DNA of 64,000 nt, taken from assembly GCF_000682695.1 (NCBI RefSeq), contig NZ_AWFG01000001.1, forward strand, positions 1 to 64,000. The letters are read 5' to 3'. Shown here piece by piece: positions 1 to 9,746 of the stretch. Each line of letters starts with the position of its first letter. Position 1 is the first letter of the stretch. The stretch is from Hyphomonas chukchiensis (GTDB taxonomy: Bacteria > Pseudomonadota > Alphaproteobacteria > Caulobacterales > Hyphomonadaceae). The notes below the pieces were generated by a model. The model worked only from the letters and a program-made list of their open reading frames with translations. It searched no databases and was not told the origin of the DNA. The position numbers were made by a program, and so were the translations under genes.

Positions 1-77
1 CCCCAAGCGCCCTCACAGGCGTCATACGTGCAGCCCCTTATTCAAATTCCCGCCGCGATCTGCCATAAGCGGCAACC

Positions 78-1019
78 ATGACCTTCAAAGTTGCCGCCTT
101 CTACAAATTCTTCGCGCTGCCGGACTTCGAGTCCCGCCGCGCGCCGCTGGCCGAAACGCTGGAAATGGCGGGCGTCAAAGGCACGGTCCTTCTCGCAACC
201 GAAGGCGTCAACGGCACCATCGCCGGCACGCCGGAAGCCATAGACACAGCCCTTGCGGCCCTGCGCGCCTTGCCCGGTTGCGAGACGCTGCAGGCCAAGT
301 TTGCCGAGGCCGACGAGATGCCCTTCCTGCGCCTCAAGGTCCGCCTGAAGCGCGAAATCGTGTCCATGGGCGTGCCCGGCACAGACCCCAATTCCATCGT
401 CGGCACCTATGTCGCGCCCGAGGCCTGGAACGCGCTGATCTCCGATCCGGACACCGTCCTCATCGACACGCGCAATGACTACGAAGTTTCCATCGGCACA
501 TTCGAAGGTGCCATCGACCCGAACACCAAGACCTTCCGCGAATTCCCGGACTGGTTCCGCGAATTCCGCGCCAAGCTCGAATCCGAGGGCCGCAAACCCA
601 GGGTCGCCATGTTCTGCACCGGCGGCATCCGCTGCGAAAAGGCCACCAGCTTCGTCAAGGCCGAGGGCATCGACGATGTCTTCCACCTCGAAGGCGGCAT
701 CCTCAAATATCTCGAAACCGTGCCCGAGCAGGACAGCAAATGGCAGGGCGAATGTTTCGTCTTCGACGAGCGCGTCTCCGTCCGCCACGATCTCACGCCC
801 GGCTCCTATGACATGTGCCATGCCTGCAAGCGCCCGATCACCGAGGCCGACAAGCAGCATGCTGCCTTTGAAGCCGGGGTCTCCTGCCCGCACTGCATCA
901 GCGAAATGAGCGACGACCAGCGCGCCCGCTTTGCCGAGCGCCAGAAGCAGATCGACCTCGCAAAGGCACGGGGCGAAAAACACATGGGCCCGGAGGCACG
1001 CCGGAGCGAGGACGCATGA
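78..1019 (+). CDS. trhO: tRNA uridine(34) hydroxylase (rhodanese-family, TrhO/YceA)
   Basis: A 313-residue protein of the usual length for the TrhO/YceA family, which performs oxygen-dependent 5-hydroxylation of uridine 34 in tRNAs that later carry the cmo5U/mo5U modification. The N-terminal part is a ferredoxin-like domain. The rhodanese domain carries the active-site loop CTGGIRCEK with Cys180 and Cys186. The C-terminus has two Cys-x2-Cys pairs (CHAC and CPHC) followed by a charged helix. The stop overlaps the start of the glutathione transferase gene by four bases, so the two are probably co-transcribed. The Shine-Dalgarno sequence is weak. Assignment is firm. Confidence 0.93.
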   Translation: MTFKVAAFYKFFALPDFESRRAPLAETLEMAGVKGTVLLATEGVNGTIAGTPEAIDTALAALRALPGCETLQAKFAEADEMPFLRLKVRLKREIVSMGVPGTDPNSIVGTYVAPEAWNALISDPDTVLIDTRNDYEVSIGTFEGAIDPNTKTFREFPDWFREFRAKLESEGRKPRVAMFCTGGIRCEKATSFVKAEGIDDVFHLEGGILKYLETVPEQDSKWQGECFVFDERVSVRHDLTPGSYDMCHACKRPITEADKQHAAFEAGVSCPHCISEMSDDQRARFAERQKQIDLAKARGEKHMGPEARRSEDA

Positions 1020-1663
1020 GCCTGCCCGTCCTCTATTCCTTCCGCCGCTGCCCCTATGCCATGCGCGCCCGCCTCGCCCTCGCGATCAGCGGCATGGACA
1101 TCCGCATCCGCGAAGTCGTGCTGCGCGACAAACCCGCCGCCATGCTCGCCGCCAGTCCCAAGGGCACCGTCCCGGTCCTCGTCCTGCCGGATGGTACCGT
1201 CATCGACGAAAGCCTCGATGTGATGAAATGGGCGCTCGCCCGGAACGACCCCGAAAACTGGCTAGGCGCCGACAGCGCCGAAACCCAAGCCCTCATCACC
1301 CAGAGCGACGGCCCTTTCAAACACGCGCTCGACCGCTACAAATATCCCACCCGCTATGACGGCTTGAACCCGGAGGCCCAGCGCGCAGACGGCTTGGCCA
1401 TCCTCACCGAATGGAACGCACGCATTGCCGCATCAGGCGGTCAGCTCCTTGGCCCGCAGCGCACCCTCGCCGACATGGCCCTCTTTCCGTTCGTGCGCCA
1501 GTTCGCCGCCACGGACCGCGAATGGTTCGCCGCCCAACCGCTGCCTGCACTGCAGGAGTGGCTCGCCGGCCACCTTGCCAGCCCCCTCTTCAAATCCATC
1601 ATGACCAAGCATGCCCAGTGGCAACCGGGCGCTGAAGAACCCTTGCTCGCAGTGGCCAGCTGA
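1016..1663 (+). CDS. Glutathione S-transferase family protein
   Basis: A 215-residue cytosolic protein with a thioredoxin-fold N-terminal domain. It starts with [19 protein letters not shown], a Cys-Pro-Tyr-Ala motif at the head of helix 1 as in glutaredoxin-like or omega-type glutathione transferases. The cis-Pro loop ([11 protein letters not shown]) and the following DES turn bind glutathione in this family. The rest is a helical C-terminal domain. It overlaps trhO by four bases (ATGA). The substrate cannot be read from the sequence; the Cys suggests thiol transfer or deglutathionylation rather than classical conjugation. Confidence 0.85.
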   Translation: MSLPVLYSFRRCPYAMRARLALAISGMDIRIREVVLRDKPAAMLAASPKGTVPVLVLPDGTVIDESLDVMKWALARNDPENWLGADSAETQALITQSDGPFKHALDRYKYPTRYDGLNPEAQRADGLAILTEWNARIAASGGQLLGPQRTLADMALFPFVRQFAATDREWFAAQPLPALQEWLAGHLASPLFKSIMTKHAQWQPGAEEPLLAVAS

Positions 1664-1711
1664 CCCCCTTGAAAATTTTTGCGGCGGGCGTAAATACGCC
1701 GATCTTCGGTT

Positions 1712-1788
1712 CGGAGTGTGGCTCAGCCTGGTAGAGCACCGCCTTCGGGAGGCGGGGGTCGGAGGTTCAAATCCTCTCACTCCGACCA
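1712..1788 (+). tRNA. tRNA-Pro (anticodon CGG)
   Basis: A 77-base cloverleaf. Acceptor strands CGGAGTG and CACTCCG pair fully, and the D stem is GCTC/GAGC. The anticodon stem CCGCC/GGCGG closes the loop TTCGGGA, giving anticodon CGG (reads CCG). The T arm is GGAGG-TTCAAAT-CCTCT with one G-T pair. The CCA end is encoded. The gene stands alone, between the glutathione transferase gene and the convergent alaS. Confidence 0.95.
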
Positions 1789-1849
1789 TTTCATTGCGGT
1801 CAGGCTCCGCCAGAATTTTTGATCCGGTGGATCAAAAATAGCAATGAAA
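1789..1849. terminator. Nested inverted repeat between tRNA-Pro and alaS, probable bidirectional terminator
   Basis: Directly after the tRNA CCA there is a nine-base arm TTTCATTGC (1789-1797) whose exact complement GCAATGAAA lies at 1841-1849. Inside it sits a perfect 11-bp hairpin, ATTTTTGATCC / GGATCAAAAAT, with a 3-base loop (1815-1839). The convergent position between tRNA-Pro and alaS suggests transcription ends here from both sides, although the hairpin lacks a classical U tail on either strand. Confidence 0.5.
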
Positions 1850-1888
1850 TGCCCAAGCGTCAGCACCGGGCCATTCAAGCCGAAATAC

Positions 1889-4528
1889 CTAGCCCGCCAG
1901 CGCCGCCTTGACGGCGGCGATCGCCTCGTCCGCCTTGCTGGCATCCGGCCCGCCGGCCTGCGCCATGTCCGGTCGGCCACCGCCGCCCTGACCACCGAGG
2001 GCAGCCGCGGCGACCTTCACCAGATCAACGGCCGAGAATTTCGACGTCAGATCTGCCGTCACGCCAATCGCGACGCCGGCCTTTCCATCGGCCACGCCGA
2101 CAAAGGCCACGACGCCCGAGCCGATCTTGGCCTTGGCCTCATCGACCAACGCACGTAAGTCCTTGCCACCAACGCCTTCAGCGACACGCGCGATAAGGTT
2201 GACGCCATTGACCACTTCCGGTCCGGTCGGGGCACTGCCACCGCCGCCCATGGCGAGCTTGCGCTTGGCCTCGGCCAGATCCTTCTCCAGTGCGCGGCGT
2301 TCGTCGGCCAGCGCGCTGACCTTACGCGGCACATCCTTGAGCGGCACTTTCAGGCTCTCGGCGAGATCCTCGGCGATGCGCGCGCGGCCCTTCAGATAGG
2401 CCAGCGCCTCGGCGCCCGTTGCGGCCTCAATGCGGCGTACGCCAGCGGAAACACCGCCTTCTGACGTGATCACGAACACGGCGATATCGCCTGTGCGCTC
2501 GACATGGATGCCGCCACAAAGCTCGACCGAATAGGCCTTGCCCTCGCCCTTGCCCATGGAGAGGACGCGAACCTCGTCGCCATATTTCTCGCCGAACAGG
2601 GCAAGTGCCCCGGCCTCGATCGCCTTCTCCGGTGTCGTGACCTTGATTTCGGCGGCCGCATTCTGGCGGATTACGGCATTCACCTGGTCCTCGATGGCTT
2701 CCAACTGCGCCGCCGTCACCGGCGCGCCGTGCGAGAAGTCGAACCGCAGGCGATCAGCTTCAACAAGCGAGCCCTTCTGCGTCACATGTTCGCCGAGCAC
2801 ATTGCGCAGCGCGGCATGCAGCAGGTGCGTTGCGGAGTGATTGGCCATCACGGCCTTGCGTCGCACGGCGTCAACATGAAGCTTCGCCACGGCGCCAAGC
2901 TTGGCCGAGCCGCTGACGAGTTCGCCGACGTGGACATGCACATCGCCGGCACGCTTCTGCACGTCGCGCACGATGAAGCGCGCGCCGCCCTCGAAGGCGA
3001 TCTCGCCATGGTCGCCGGCCTGGCCACCGCTTTCGGCATAGAAAGGTGTTGCGTCGAACACGAGCTCGGCAGCGCCGGGTTCCAGCGTATCGACTAGCGC
3101 GCCACCGGCCGCGATGGCAACAAGCTTGCCCTGGCCTTCGGTCGCGCCATAGCCACCGAATTTTGTGGCGCCGGACTTCTCGCGAACGGCAAACCAGATG
3201 TCATCCGTCGCCGCATCGCCCGATGTGAAGCCCGCGCTGCGCGAGCCCTCGCGCTGAACATCCATGGCCGCGTCGAACGCATCGGTATCAACCGACATGC
3301 CGCGCGCGCGCAGGATATCCTGCGTCAGGTCGAGCGGGAAGCCGAACGTGTCGTAAAGGCGAAAGGCCGTTTCGCCGGGAAGCGCGTCGCCCGCACCGAG
3401 ACCGGTTGTGGCCTCTTCAAGCAGCGAGAGGCCGCGGCCCAGCGTGCGCTGGAAACGACCCTCTTCCTGTTCAAGGGCGGACTCAATCGCAGCCTTGGCG
3501 CGCCCGAGTTCGGGATAGGCCTTGCCCATCTCGCCGATCAAAGCGGGCGTCAGGCGGTGCATCATCGGCGCGCGCGCACCGAGCAGGTGTCCGTGGCGCA
3601 TGGCGCGGCGCATGATGCGGCGCAGGACATAGCCGCGTCCCTCGTTCGACGGCAGCACACCGTCAGCGATCAGGAAGGCGGATGTGCGCAAATGGTCTGC
3701 AATGACGCGGAACGAGGCGAGATGATCGCCTTCAGCTTTGGCGCCATAGAGGTCTTCCTCGGCCTTGATCAGGTTGGCGAAGAGGTCGATCTCGTAATTG
3801 TTGTGGACGCCCTGCAGGACAGCCGCGATGCGCTCAAGCCCCATGCCCGTATCGATGGACGGTTTTGGCAGCGAGATGCGCGAGCCGTCTGCCGACTGGT
3901 CAAACTGCATGAAGACCAGGTTCCAGATCTCGATGAAACGGTCACCATCCTCGTCCGGGCTGCCGGGAGGGCCGCCCGGAATCTTGTCGCCGTGATCGTA
4001 GAAGATTTCCGAGCACGGGCCGCACGGACCGGTATCGCCCATGGACCAGAAATTGTCGGACGTGGCGATGCGGATGATCCTGTCATCGGGCAGACCGGCA
4101 ATTTTTTTCCAGAGGGCAGCAGCCTCGTCATCCTCGGCATAGACGGTGACAAGCAGGCGCTTCGGATCAAGGCCGAATTCTTTCGTTACCAGGTTCCAGC
4201 CATACTGGATCGCCTGTTCCTTGAAATAGTCGCCAAAAGAGAAATTGCCGAGCATTTCGAAGAATGTGTGGTGGCGCGCGGTATAGCCCACATTGTCGAG
4301 GTCATTATGCTTGCCACCGGCCCGGACGCATTTCTGCGATGTCGTCGCCCGGGGCGCAAAGGGCGTCTCGGCCCCGGTGAAAATGTTCTTGAACGGCACC
4401 ATGCCGGCATTGACGAATAGCAGGGTCGGGTCGTTCTGGGGCACAAGCGGCGCCGAGGCACGGCGTGTGTGGCCCTGCTTCTCGAAGAAGGAGAGGAAGG
4501 ATTCTCGGATATCGTTCACGCCAGTCAT
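1889..4528 (-). CDS. alaS: Alanine--tRNA ligase
   Basis: An 879-residue class II aminoacyl-tRNA synthetase of normal length that charges tRNA-Ala and edits mischarged Ser and Gly. The N-terminus ([20 protein letters not shown]) and the motif 1/2 region are typical. The editing domain has the zinc-binding HxxxH (HSATHLLH) and the later Cys/His site ([12 protein letters not shown]). A C-terminal C-Ala domain with coiled coil ([18 protein letters not shown]) and Gly-rich tail is complete. It lies downstream of recA on the same strand, 200 bases away, an arrangement common in alphaproteobacteria. Confidence 0.97.
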   Translation of the reverse strand: MTGVNDIRESFLSFFEKQGHTRRASAPLVPQNDPTLLFVNAGMVPFKNIFTGAETPFAPRATTSQKCVRAGGKHNDLDNVGYTARHHTFFEMLGNFSFGDYFKEQAIQYGWNLVTKEFGLDPKRLLVTVYAEDDEAAALWKKIAGLPDDRIIRIATSDNFWSMGDTGPCGPCSEIFYDHGDKIPGGPPGSPDEDGDRFIEIWNLVFMQFDQSADGSRISLPKPSIDTGMGLERIAAVLQGVHNNYEIDLFANLIKAEEDLYGAKAEGDHLASFRVIADHLRTSAFLIADGVLPSNEGRGYVLRRIMRRAMRHGHLLGARAPMMHRLTPALIGEMGKAYPELGRAKAAIESALEQEEGRFQRTLGRGLSLLEEATTGLGAGDALPGETAFRLYDTFGFPLDLTQDILRARGMSVDTDAFDAAMDVQREGSRSAGFTSGDAATDDIWFAVREKSGATKFGGYGATEGQGKLVAIAAGGALVDTLEPGAAELVFDATPFYAESGGQAGDHGEIAFEGGARFIVRDVQKRAGDVHVHVGELVSGSAKLGAVAKLHVDAVRRKAVMANHSATHLLHAALRNVLGEHVTQKGSLVEADRLRFDFSHGAPVTAAQLEAIEDQVNAVIRQNAAAEIKVTTPEKAIEAGALALFGEKYGDEVRVLSMGKGEGKAYSVELCGGIHVERTGDIAVFVITSEGGVSAGVRRIEAATGAEALAYLKGRARIAEDLAESLKVPLKDVPRKVSALADERRALEKDLAEAKRKLAMGGGGSAPTGPEVVNGVNLIARVAEGVGGKDLRALVDEAKAKIGSGVVAFVGVADGKAGVAIGVTADLTSKFSAVDLVKVAAAALGGQGGGGRPDMAQAGGPDASKADEAIAAVKAALAG

Positions 4529-4602
4529 GGGCAGGGTCCTAGCCGTATATATTCATGTGCGGCGAGGGTTGTCCCACACCGGCTCCAACCGGCGATATAA
4601 AG

Positions 4603-4644
4603 GTCCCTTTGCGGCGCGCCAAGCCGGGTGCGCCACAAAGGGAC
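4603..4644 (-). terminator. Hairpin between recA and alaS
   Basis: GTCCCTTTG (4603-4611) pairs with CAAAGGGAC (4636-4644). The stem continues inward, after one mismatch, with five more pairs (GGCGC/GCGCC). Read on the minus strand it follows recA by about 85 bases and is followed by CTTTATAT, so it may end recA transcription. It could equally be a leader structure of alaS, which starts 75 bases further on. Confidence 0.45.
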
Positions 4645-4728
4645 AAGTTCAGGTACAAGACCTGGCTGCAAACAGGGGCTGAAAGGGCCGAATTCCAGCC
4701 ATTTCAGACAAGAATGCGAAGGCTGATA

Positions 4729-5826
4729 TCAGCCCTCAGCGGCATCCGGTTCGATATCGTCATCCTTGTCGGCTTCCATGCCGGCCGTAAGAAGCTCATC
4801 GGCGAGAAGGCCCGCATTGCGGCGAATCGAATCCTCGATTTCATCGGCAATGGCCGGGTTTTCCTTCAGGAAGGTCCGTGTCTTCTCGCGTCCCTGACCC
4901 ATCCGTTCGCCCTTGTAGGAGTACCAGGACCCGGATTTCTCGACCACTTCGGCCTTGACGCCGAGATCGATCAGCTCGCCCGTCTTGGAGATGCCCTCAC
5001 CGTAGATAATATCGAATTCCACCTGCCGGAAAGGCGGAGCCACCTTGTTTTTGACGACCTTGACGCGGGTCTGGTTGCCGATGACCTCGTCCCGTTCCTT
5101 GATCTGGCCGATGCGACGGATGTCGAGACGGACAGACGCGTAGAATTTCAGGGCGTTGCCGCCGGATGTGGTTTCCGGGCTGCCGAACATGACCCCGATC
5201 TTCATGCGGATCTGGTTGATGAAGATGACGGTACATTTCGACTTGGAAATCGAGCCGGTCAGCTTGCGCAGCGCCTGGCTCATCAGGCGGGCCTGCAGGC
5301 CGGGAAGGGAATCACCCATCTCGCCTTCAAGCTCAGCGCGCGGTGTCAGGGCAGCCACAGAGTCGATGACGAGGAGTTCCACGGCGCCCGAGCGGACCAG
5401 CGTATCGGCAATTTCCAGCGCCTGTTCGCCTGTATCCGGCTGCGAGATCAGCAGGTCGTCGAGATCAACGCCCAGCTTGCCGGCATAGACCGGGTCCAGC
5501 GCATGCTCGGCGTCGATAAAGGCACAGACACCGCCATTCTTCTGGGCTTCAGCCACGCAATGCAGGGCCAGCGTCGTCTTGCCCGAGCTTTCAGGACCGT
5601 AGACCTCGATGATGCGCCCACGCGGGATGCCGCCAATGCCGAGCGCAATGTCGAGTCCCAGCGAACCGGTCGAGACCGCTTCAATATCCATCACCTTCCG
5701 GTCGCCCAGTCGCATGACCGAGCCCTTGCCGAAAGAGCGCTCAATATTGCTTAGAGCCGTTTCAAGAGCCTTCTGCTTATCCACACCGGATTCCTTGTCC
5801 ACAAGTTGTAGCGCTGGTTTGGCCAT
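4729..5826 (-). CDS. recA: Recombinase RecA
   Basis: A 365-residue RecA that forms the ATP-dependent filament on single-stranded DNA for recombination and LexA self-cleavage. It shows Walker [10 protein letters not shown], the [19 protein letters not shown] core, the [14 protein letters not shown] loop and an acidic C-terminal tail ([13 protein letters not shown]). I chose the ATG at 5824-5826 ([11 protein letters not shown]) because AAGGAGAC lies just upstream. The reading frame continues about 60 codons further up with no family similarity. A LexA-like site lies about 90 bases upstream. Confidence 0.97.
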   Translation of the reverse strand: MAKPALQLVDKESGVDKQKALETALSNIERSFGKGSVMRLGDRKVMDIEAVSTGSLGLDIALGIGGIPRGRIIEVYGPESSGKTTLALHCVAEAQKNGGVCAFIDAEHALDPVYAGKLGVDLDDLLISQPDTGEQALEIADTLVRSGAVELLVIDSVAALTPRAELEGEMGDSLPGLQARLMSQALRKLTGSISKSKCTVIFINQIRMKIGVMFGSPETTSGGNALKFYASVRLDIRRIGQIKERDEVIGNQTRVKVVKNKVAPPFRQVEFDIIYGEGISKTGELIDLGVKAEVVEKSGSWYSYKGERMGQGREKTRTFLKENPAIADEIEDSIRRNAGLLADELLTAGMEADKDDDIEPDAAEG

Positions 5827-5907
5827 GAGTCGTCTCCTTAGGTCCACTATGGGGGTCAGTTTGGCAAGGCCCCCTATTGCCTTCCATGTTTTGGATGTAC
5901 CATATTT

Positions 5908-5930
5908 GTTCTCTGGAACAAAGCGGAAAC
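5908..5930 (-). promoter_or_regulatory. Possible LexA (SOS) operator upstream of recA
   Basis: On the minus strand the sequence reads GTTT-CCGCTTT-GTTC (5930-5916), one mismatch from the alphaproteobacterial SOS box GTTC-N7-GTTC. It overlaps a perfect inverted repeat GTTC-TCTG-GAAC (5908-5919). It lies about 90 bases upstream of the chosen recA start, as expected for an SOS-controlled promoter. Because one half-site is imperfect, the call is tentative. Confidence 0.4.
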
Positions 5931-5982
5931 TTTCTGTTCTCCGCACCTTTTCTTTTCCGCCCGGATCAGGCATGGTTGCAGA

Positions 5983-6195
5983 ATGCTGACACGATCCAAC
6001 CGCCAAGCGGGCGAAGCACGGCTTCGCTATCTCGATGCCGATATCCAGGTGCTCGCACCCGGTGATTTTGTTGTATGTGCCGTGACCGGCCGCAAGATTC
6101 CGCTGCAGGCGCTGCGCTATTGGAGCGTTGACCGGCAGGAGCCCTATTGGGACGCTGCGGCCGCTGGCACGCGCATGATTCCTGCCAAGGGATGA
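5983..6195 (+). CDS. DUF2093 domain-containing small protein
   Basis: A 70-residue protein of the alphaproteobacterial DUF2093 family. Hallmarks are the [20 protein letters not shown] stretch and the [12 protein letters not shown] tail. There is no signal peptide or membrane segment, so it is cytosolic; the function of the family is unknown. It is divergent from recA, and its stop overlaps the start of the M23 peptidase gene (ATGATG junction), so the two are translationally coupled. Confidence 0.85.
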   Translation: MLTRSNRQAGEARLRYLDADIQVLAPGDFVVCAVTGRKIPLQALRYWSVDRQEPYWDAAAAGTRMIPAKG

Positions 6196-7097
6196 TGCTG
6201 CGGGAGATCCTGCTCACCCTTGTCATCTGCACAGGCGCGTGCGCGCAGGTGCCTGGTGAAGCCCCCGTTGCCACATACCAGCCCGCCATCACCCCCGTCT
6301 GCGATGGCGCCCTGACACAGGGCGGCCTCGTGATCTGCCATGGTGCGCCCGGCGAAACATTCACGGTCGGCGGCGTCAAGCAGGTGGCCGATGCGGCCGG
6401 CTCTGCCCAGTTCGGCATCAGTTCCAAAGCGCCGGCGGTTATCGGCTGGACGGCATCTGACGGTTCCTATGGCGATCTCGCCATTGTCGAGCGCCATGAC
6501 GAGTTCCGCACCATCAAGGGCTTTGACTGCGACAAGGTCGATGCCCGCTCGCCCGAGCAGAAGGCGCATGCCGCCCGCTCGTGGCAGATCAAGCAGGACG
6601 CATTCGCGACGTTCAATCCGGGCCCCGGCGCACTGAACGGCTTTATCAAACCGGCCGACGCACCGGCCTCGTCGCCTTTCGGACCGACGCGGAAATATAT
6701 CGGCGTCTCGGAAGTCACCGGCAAGCCGTGCGAATCGACCTCCGTTCATCAGGGCTATGACATGGCGGCGCCTATCGGCACCCCCGTCGTCGCGCCCGCC
6801 GACGGAACCATCATCCTCGCCGATCCGGACCTCTATTATGAAGGCGGCGCCATCTTTCTCGATCATGGCCATGGGCTGACATCGGTTTTCATGCACCTCT
6901 CGGAAGTGGACGTAAAAGTGGGCGATGTGGTCAAGCGCGGTGACCTGATCGCGAAGACGGGCAATTCTGGCCGCACGACCGGGCCGCATTTGCACTGGGC
7001 CGTTAAATGGCGCAACGCCCAGAGCGAGGCGCGCGCAGACGATTTCTATATCGACCCGGCGCTGCTGCTGGCGCTGCCGGTGAGCAATCCCCAATGA
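6192..7097 (+). CDS. M23 family metallopeptidase (LytM-type, exported)
   Basis: About 301 residues. The N-terminus [13 protein letters not shown] is a short signal peptide with a likely cleavage after ACA. The C-terminal LytM/M23 domain has the zinc ligands in [14 protein letters not shown] (HxxxD) and PHLHWAVKW (HxH), plus the conserved [13 protein letters not shown] strand, so it is predicted to be catalytically intact and to cut peptidoglycan cross-links. The start is one of two consecutive ATGs at the DUF2093 stop (6192 or 6195). The stop overlaps the next start (ATGA at 7094), so three genes form a chain. Confidence 0.88.
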   Translation: MMLREILLTLVICTGACAQVPGEAPVATYQPAITPVCDGALTQGGLVICHGAPGETFTVGGVKQVADAAGSAQFGISSKAPAVIGWTASDGSYGDLAIVERHDEFRTIKGFDCDKVDARSPEQKAHAARSWQIKQDAFATFNPGPGALNGFIKPADAPASSPFGPTRKYIGVSEVTGKPCESTSVHQGYDMAAPIGTPVVAPADGTIILADPDLYYEGGAIFLDHGHGLTSVFMHLSEVDVKVGDVVKRGDLIAKTGNSGRTTGPHLHWAVKWRNAQSEARADDFYIDPALLLALPVSNPQ

Positions 7098-7612
7098 CAG
7101 CCTATGTGGCGCTCCTGCGGGCCGTGAATGTCGGTGGCACGGGCAAGCTGGCGATGACCGAACTGGCCGCCATGTGCACGGAGGCCGGGTTCGCGGACGT
7201 CAAAACCTATATTGCCAGCGGCAATGTCGTGTTCCGGTCAGACCTGCCCGAAGCAAAGGTCAGGGCGGCTTTGGACGCGCGGCTGGAAGCCTATGCCGGC
7301 AAGCCGGTCGGCGTCTTCGTGCGCAGCGCCAGGGAAATGGCCGCGGTGCGCGACAATAATCCCTTCCCGGATGAGGCGGGTAATCGGGTGGTTGCGATCT
7401 TCCTCGAGGCGGCGCCAAAGGCCGATGCCCTGGCAGGCCTGAAGCACCAGACCACGGAAGTCCTGAAAACCGGCACGCGGGAACTCTATGTCTTCTATCC
7501 GGATGGCCAGGGCCAATCGAAACTCCAGATCCCGTCGGCGAAATCCGGCACGGGGCGGAACATGAACACGGTGGCGAAACTCGCGGAGATGGCGGCCGCG
7601 CTCAACCCGTAA
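7094..7612 (+). CDS. DUF1697 domain-containing protein
   Basis: A 172-residue cytosolic protein of the DUF1697 family. Family hallmarks are the start [20 protein letters not shown], the NVVFRSDL strand and the late GTGRNMNTVAKLAEMAA helix. The function is unknown. The ATG overlaps the stop of the M23 peptidase gene. Its 3' end overlaps the convergent YcaQ-like gene by 11 bases. Confidence 0.85.
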   Translation: MTAYVALLRAVNVGGTGKLAMTELAAMCTEAGFADVKTYIASGNVVFRSDLPEAKVRAALDARLEAYAGKPVGVFVRSAREMAAVRDNNPFPDEAGNRVVAIFLEAAPKADALAGLKHQTTEVLKTGTRELYVFYPDGQGQSKLQIPSAKSGTGRNMNTVAKLAEMAAALNP

Positions 7613-8768
7613 GCCAGACCACGTCCGTCGCACCGACGAAGCGGGCCATGCGGTCAAGCTCGGCGTTCAGCTTCGCCTGCCGCGCATCCGTCCATTTCAC
7701 ACCCGGCTCCACCCACAGCTGGTGGACGCTGAGCTCGCCCTTGTCGCGGTCTGACTTCACTTCGATACGGCCGACGAAACGGTCGCTTTCCAGCAATGGA
7801 TAGACGTAATAGCCCCATTGCCGCTTCTCGGCGGGCACGAAAATCTCAATCCGATAGTCAAAGCCGAAGAGGCGCGTCAGCCTGTTGCGATCGCGGATGA
7901 CGGGGTCGAACGGATTGAGGATGCGCAGGCGCGAGGTTGGCGCGGGAGCGGCGTTGAGGCGCGCCTCGATGTCGGCCGGGGCGAGGGCCGCTGCCCACTG
8001 CCCGTCCGCGCCTTCCACCTCCACCGGCACCAGCTGTCCGGCATTCGCAAGGGTCCAGGCCTTCACCTCGGCCATGTCCGCTGCCGCCCAGAAGCGCTGG
8101 ATGTCTCCCACTGTTCCGAAGGCGAGCCGGGCGAGCGCCGCACGGCAGAGCCAGTCCAGCTGGGCCTCATCTTCATGTTCCATATCGCGCAGGTGCTGCG
8201 GGATCACGCGGTGCGTCAGGTCGTAATGCTTGGTGAAGTTCTCGCGGTGCGAGGTGGACAGATCGCCGACATACCACATGTAATCGAGCGCCAGCTTGTG
8301 GGGCGGCCGGTGCCACATCTCGCGCGGGCCTTCAATCTTCGTGTCGAAGGCCTTGGTGCTGAGCGGGCCCTCGGCCGCGATGCGCGCCTTGATGTCTTCG
8401 CGGCCGGCCGCGTCCGGCATGCTGCGATACCACTGGGAGCGCTCGAGACGCGCTTCCATGCGCCGGAACTGGCGGCGCCACATGGGATAGAAATCCATCG
8501 GGATCAGCGAGGCATCATGCGTGAAATGCTCAAACACATGCCGGTCGCGGGCGAGGCATTTTTCCAGCATGGGCTCGCGATAGTTCTGGTTGCGGCTCCA
8601 CAGGATATGGTCATGCGCGCGGGCAACAACGCGGATCGTGTCGAGCTGAACGAAACCGAGGCGACGGATGATATCGGGAAGATCAAGCGGGCCTGTCGGC
8701 GCGGCTGAGAGGCCCTGAGCCTCCAGCCACAGCCGCCGCGCGTCCCGGTTGGCAATCCTCAGCACCAT
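7602..8768 (-). CDS. Winged-helix DNA-binding protein, YcaQ-type cross-link repair glycosylase family
   Basis: A 388-residue member of the HTH_42 / YcaQ family, whose studied members (AlkX/YcaQ, AlkZ) are monofunctional DNA glycosylases that unhook interstrand cross-links. Visible features are the N-terminal LGFVQLDTIRVVARAHDHIL segment, which matches the family helix-turn-helix, and the C-terminal RNRLTRLFGFDYRIEIFVP and WGYYVYPLL blocks. There is no signal peptide. It is followed after six bases by the oxidoreductase gene on the same strand, but the shared direction need not mean shared function. Confidence 0.82.
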   Translation of the reverse strand: MVLRIANRDARRLWLEAQGLSAAPTGPLDLPDIIRRLGFVQLDTIRVVARAHDHILWSRNQNYREPMLEKCLARDRHVFEHFTHDASLIPMDFYPMWRRQFRRMEARLERSQWYRSMPDAAGREDIKARIAAEGPLSTKAFDTKIEGPREMWHRPPHKLALDYMWYVGDLSTSHRENFTKHYDLTHRVIPQHLRDMEHEDEAQLDWLCRAALARLAFGTVGDIQRFWAAADMAEVKAWTLANAGQLVPVEVEGADGQWAAALAPADIEARLNAAPAPTSRLRILNPFDPVIRDRNRLTRLFGFDYRIEIFVPAEKRQWGYYVYPLLESDRFVGRIEVKSDRDKGELSVHQLWVEPGVKWTDARQAKLNAELDRMARFVGATDVVWLTG

Positions 8769-8774
8769 GGGCGA

Positions 8775-9746
8775 CTAGGGATTGAGGATCGTTGCGCCGG
8801 TCGTCTTGCCGCTTTCGAGGGCGCGATGGGCATCGCCCACATCTGACAGGGCAAAGCGCTGGCCGATCTCGGCCTTGAGGGTGCCATCCTGCAGCGCAGC
8901 AAAGAGCAGCTTTGCGCCGCGCGCCAGGGCTTCGGGCGTGTCGATGAAGCTGAACAAAGTCGGCCGCGTCAGGATCAGCGAGCCGCCTTGGGCCAGACGT
9001 CCCGGCGGCACGGGATCAGCCATGCCCGAGGCATTGCCGTAGGAGACCATCCAGCCACGCTTTTTCAGGCTGCTGAGCGAGGCTTCGAAACTCACCTTGC
9101 CAACACTGTCGAGCGCCATATCGACGCCCTTGCCGTCGGTCAGCGCCTTCACCTGCTCGGCGACATTGTCATAGCCGATGATGACATCGCTGGCGCCCGA
9201 AGCCCGGGCGAGTTCAGCTTTCTTCTCGGATGAGGTTACGGCGATGACGCGCGCGCCAAGGCTGGCCGCCCATGGCACGAGCAGGCTGCCGACGCCCCCA
9301 ACGGGCGCCCAGACAAGCAGCGTATCACCGGCTTTCACGGGGCGGATTTCGAACAGCAGCATCCAGGCGGTCAGGCCCTTCAGCATGACGGCGGCGGCGT
9401 CTTCATCCGCAATGCCGTCGGGCAGTTTGATAAGGCTGGCCGCTGGTGCCGTCAGGTGCGTGGCATAGGTGCCGGACGCGACATAGCCGACCCGGTCGCC
9501 GGGTTTCAGATCCGTCACGCCTTCGCCTACGGCTTCCACCACGCCGGCGCCTTCGCTGCCGGGCGTGAAGGGAAACTTCACGGGATAGAGGCCGGTGCGA
9601 TAATAGGTGTCGATGAAATTGAGGCCGACCGCCGTCTGCCTTACCAGCGCCTGACCGGGGCCGGGCTGCTTCGGTTCGAACGCTTCCTTCTTCAGGACGT
9701 CCGGACCACCGTTTTCATGGATGCGGATGGCATAGGGCTCTGACAT
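8775..9746 (-). CDS. NAD(P)H:quinone oxidoreductase (zinc-independent MDR family)
   Basis: A 323-residue medium-chain dehydrogenase/reductase of the Qor type. Features: GLNFIDTYYRTGLYP, the GSEGAGVVEAVGEGV loop, no structural zinc cysteines, and the nucleotide-binding GGVGSLLVPWAASLGARVIA. It ends in the ESGKTTGATILNP tail common in quinone reductases. It is cytosolic and likely reduces quinones or enones with NADPH. It directly abuts the TerC gene on the same strand (stop and start one base apart), suggesting an operon TerC-qor-ycaQ. Confidence 0.88.
   Translation of the reverse strand: MSEPYAIRIHENGGPDVLKKEAFEPKQPGPGQALVRQTAVGLNFIDTYYRTGLYPVKFPFTPGSEGAGVVEAVGEGVTDLKPGDRVGYVASGTYATHLTAPAASLIKLPDGIADEDAAAVMLKGLTAWMLLFEIRPVKAGDTLLVWAPVGGVGSLLVPWAASLGARVIAVTSSEKKAELARASGASDVIIGYDNVAEQVKALTDGKGVDMALDSVGKVSFEASLSSLKKRGWMVSYGNASGMADPVPPGRLAQGGSLILTRPTLFSFIDTPEALARGAKLLFAALQDGTLKAEIGQRFALSDVGDAHRALESGKTTGATILNP

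Noticed and set aside
42..983. Long open frame on the minus strand inside trhO
   Set aside because: It mirrors trhO codon structure, has no family pattern, and the plus-strand gene is certain. GC-rich DNA often leaves antisense frames open.
4555..5754. 399-codon frame antisense to recA
   Set aside because: recA on the opposite strand is certain; the product has no motif.
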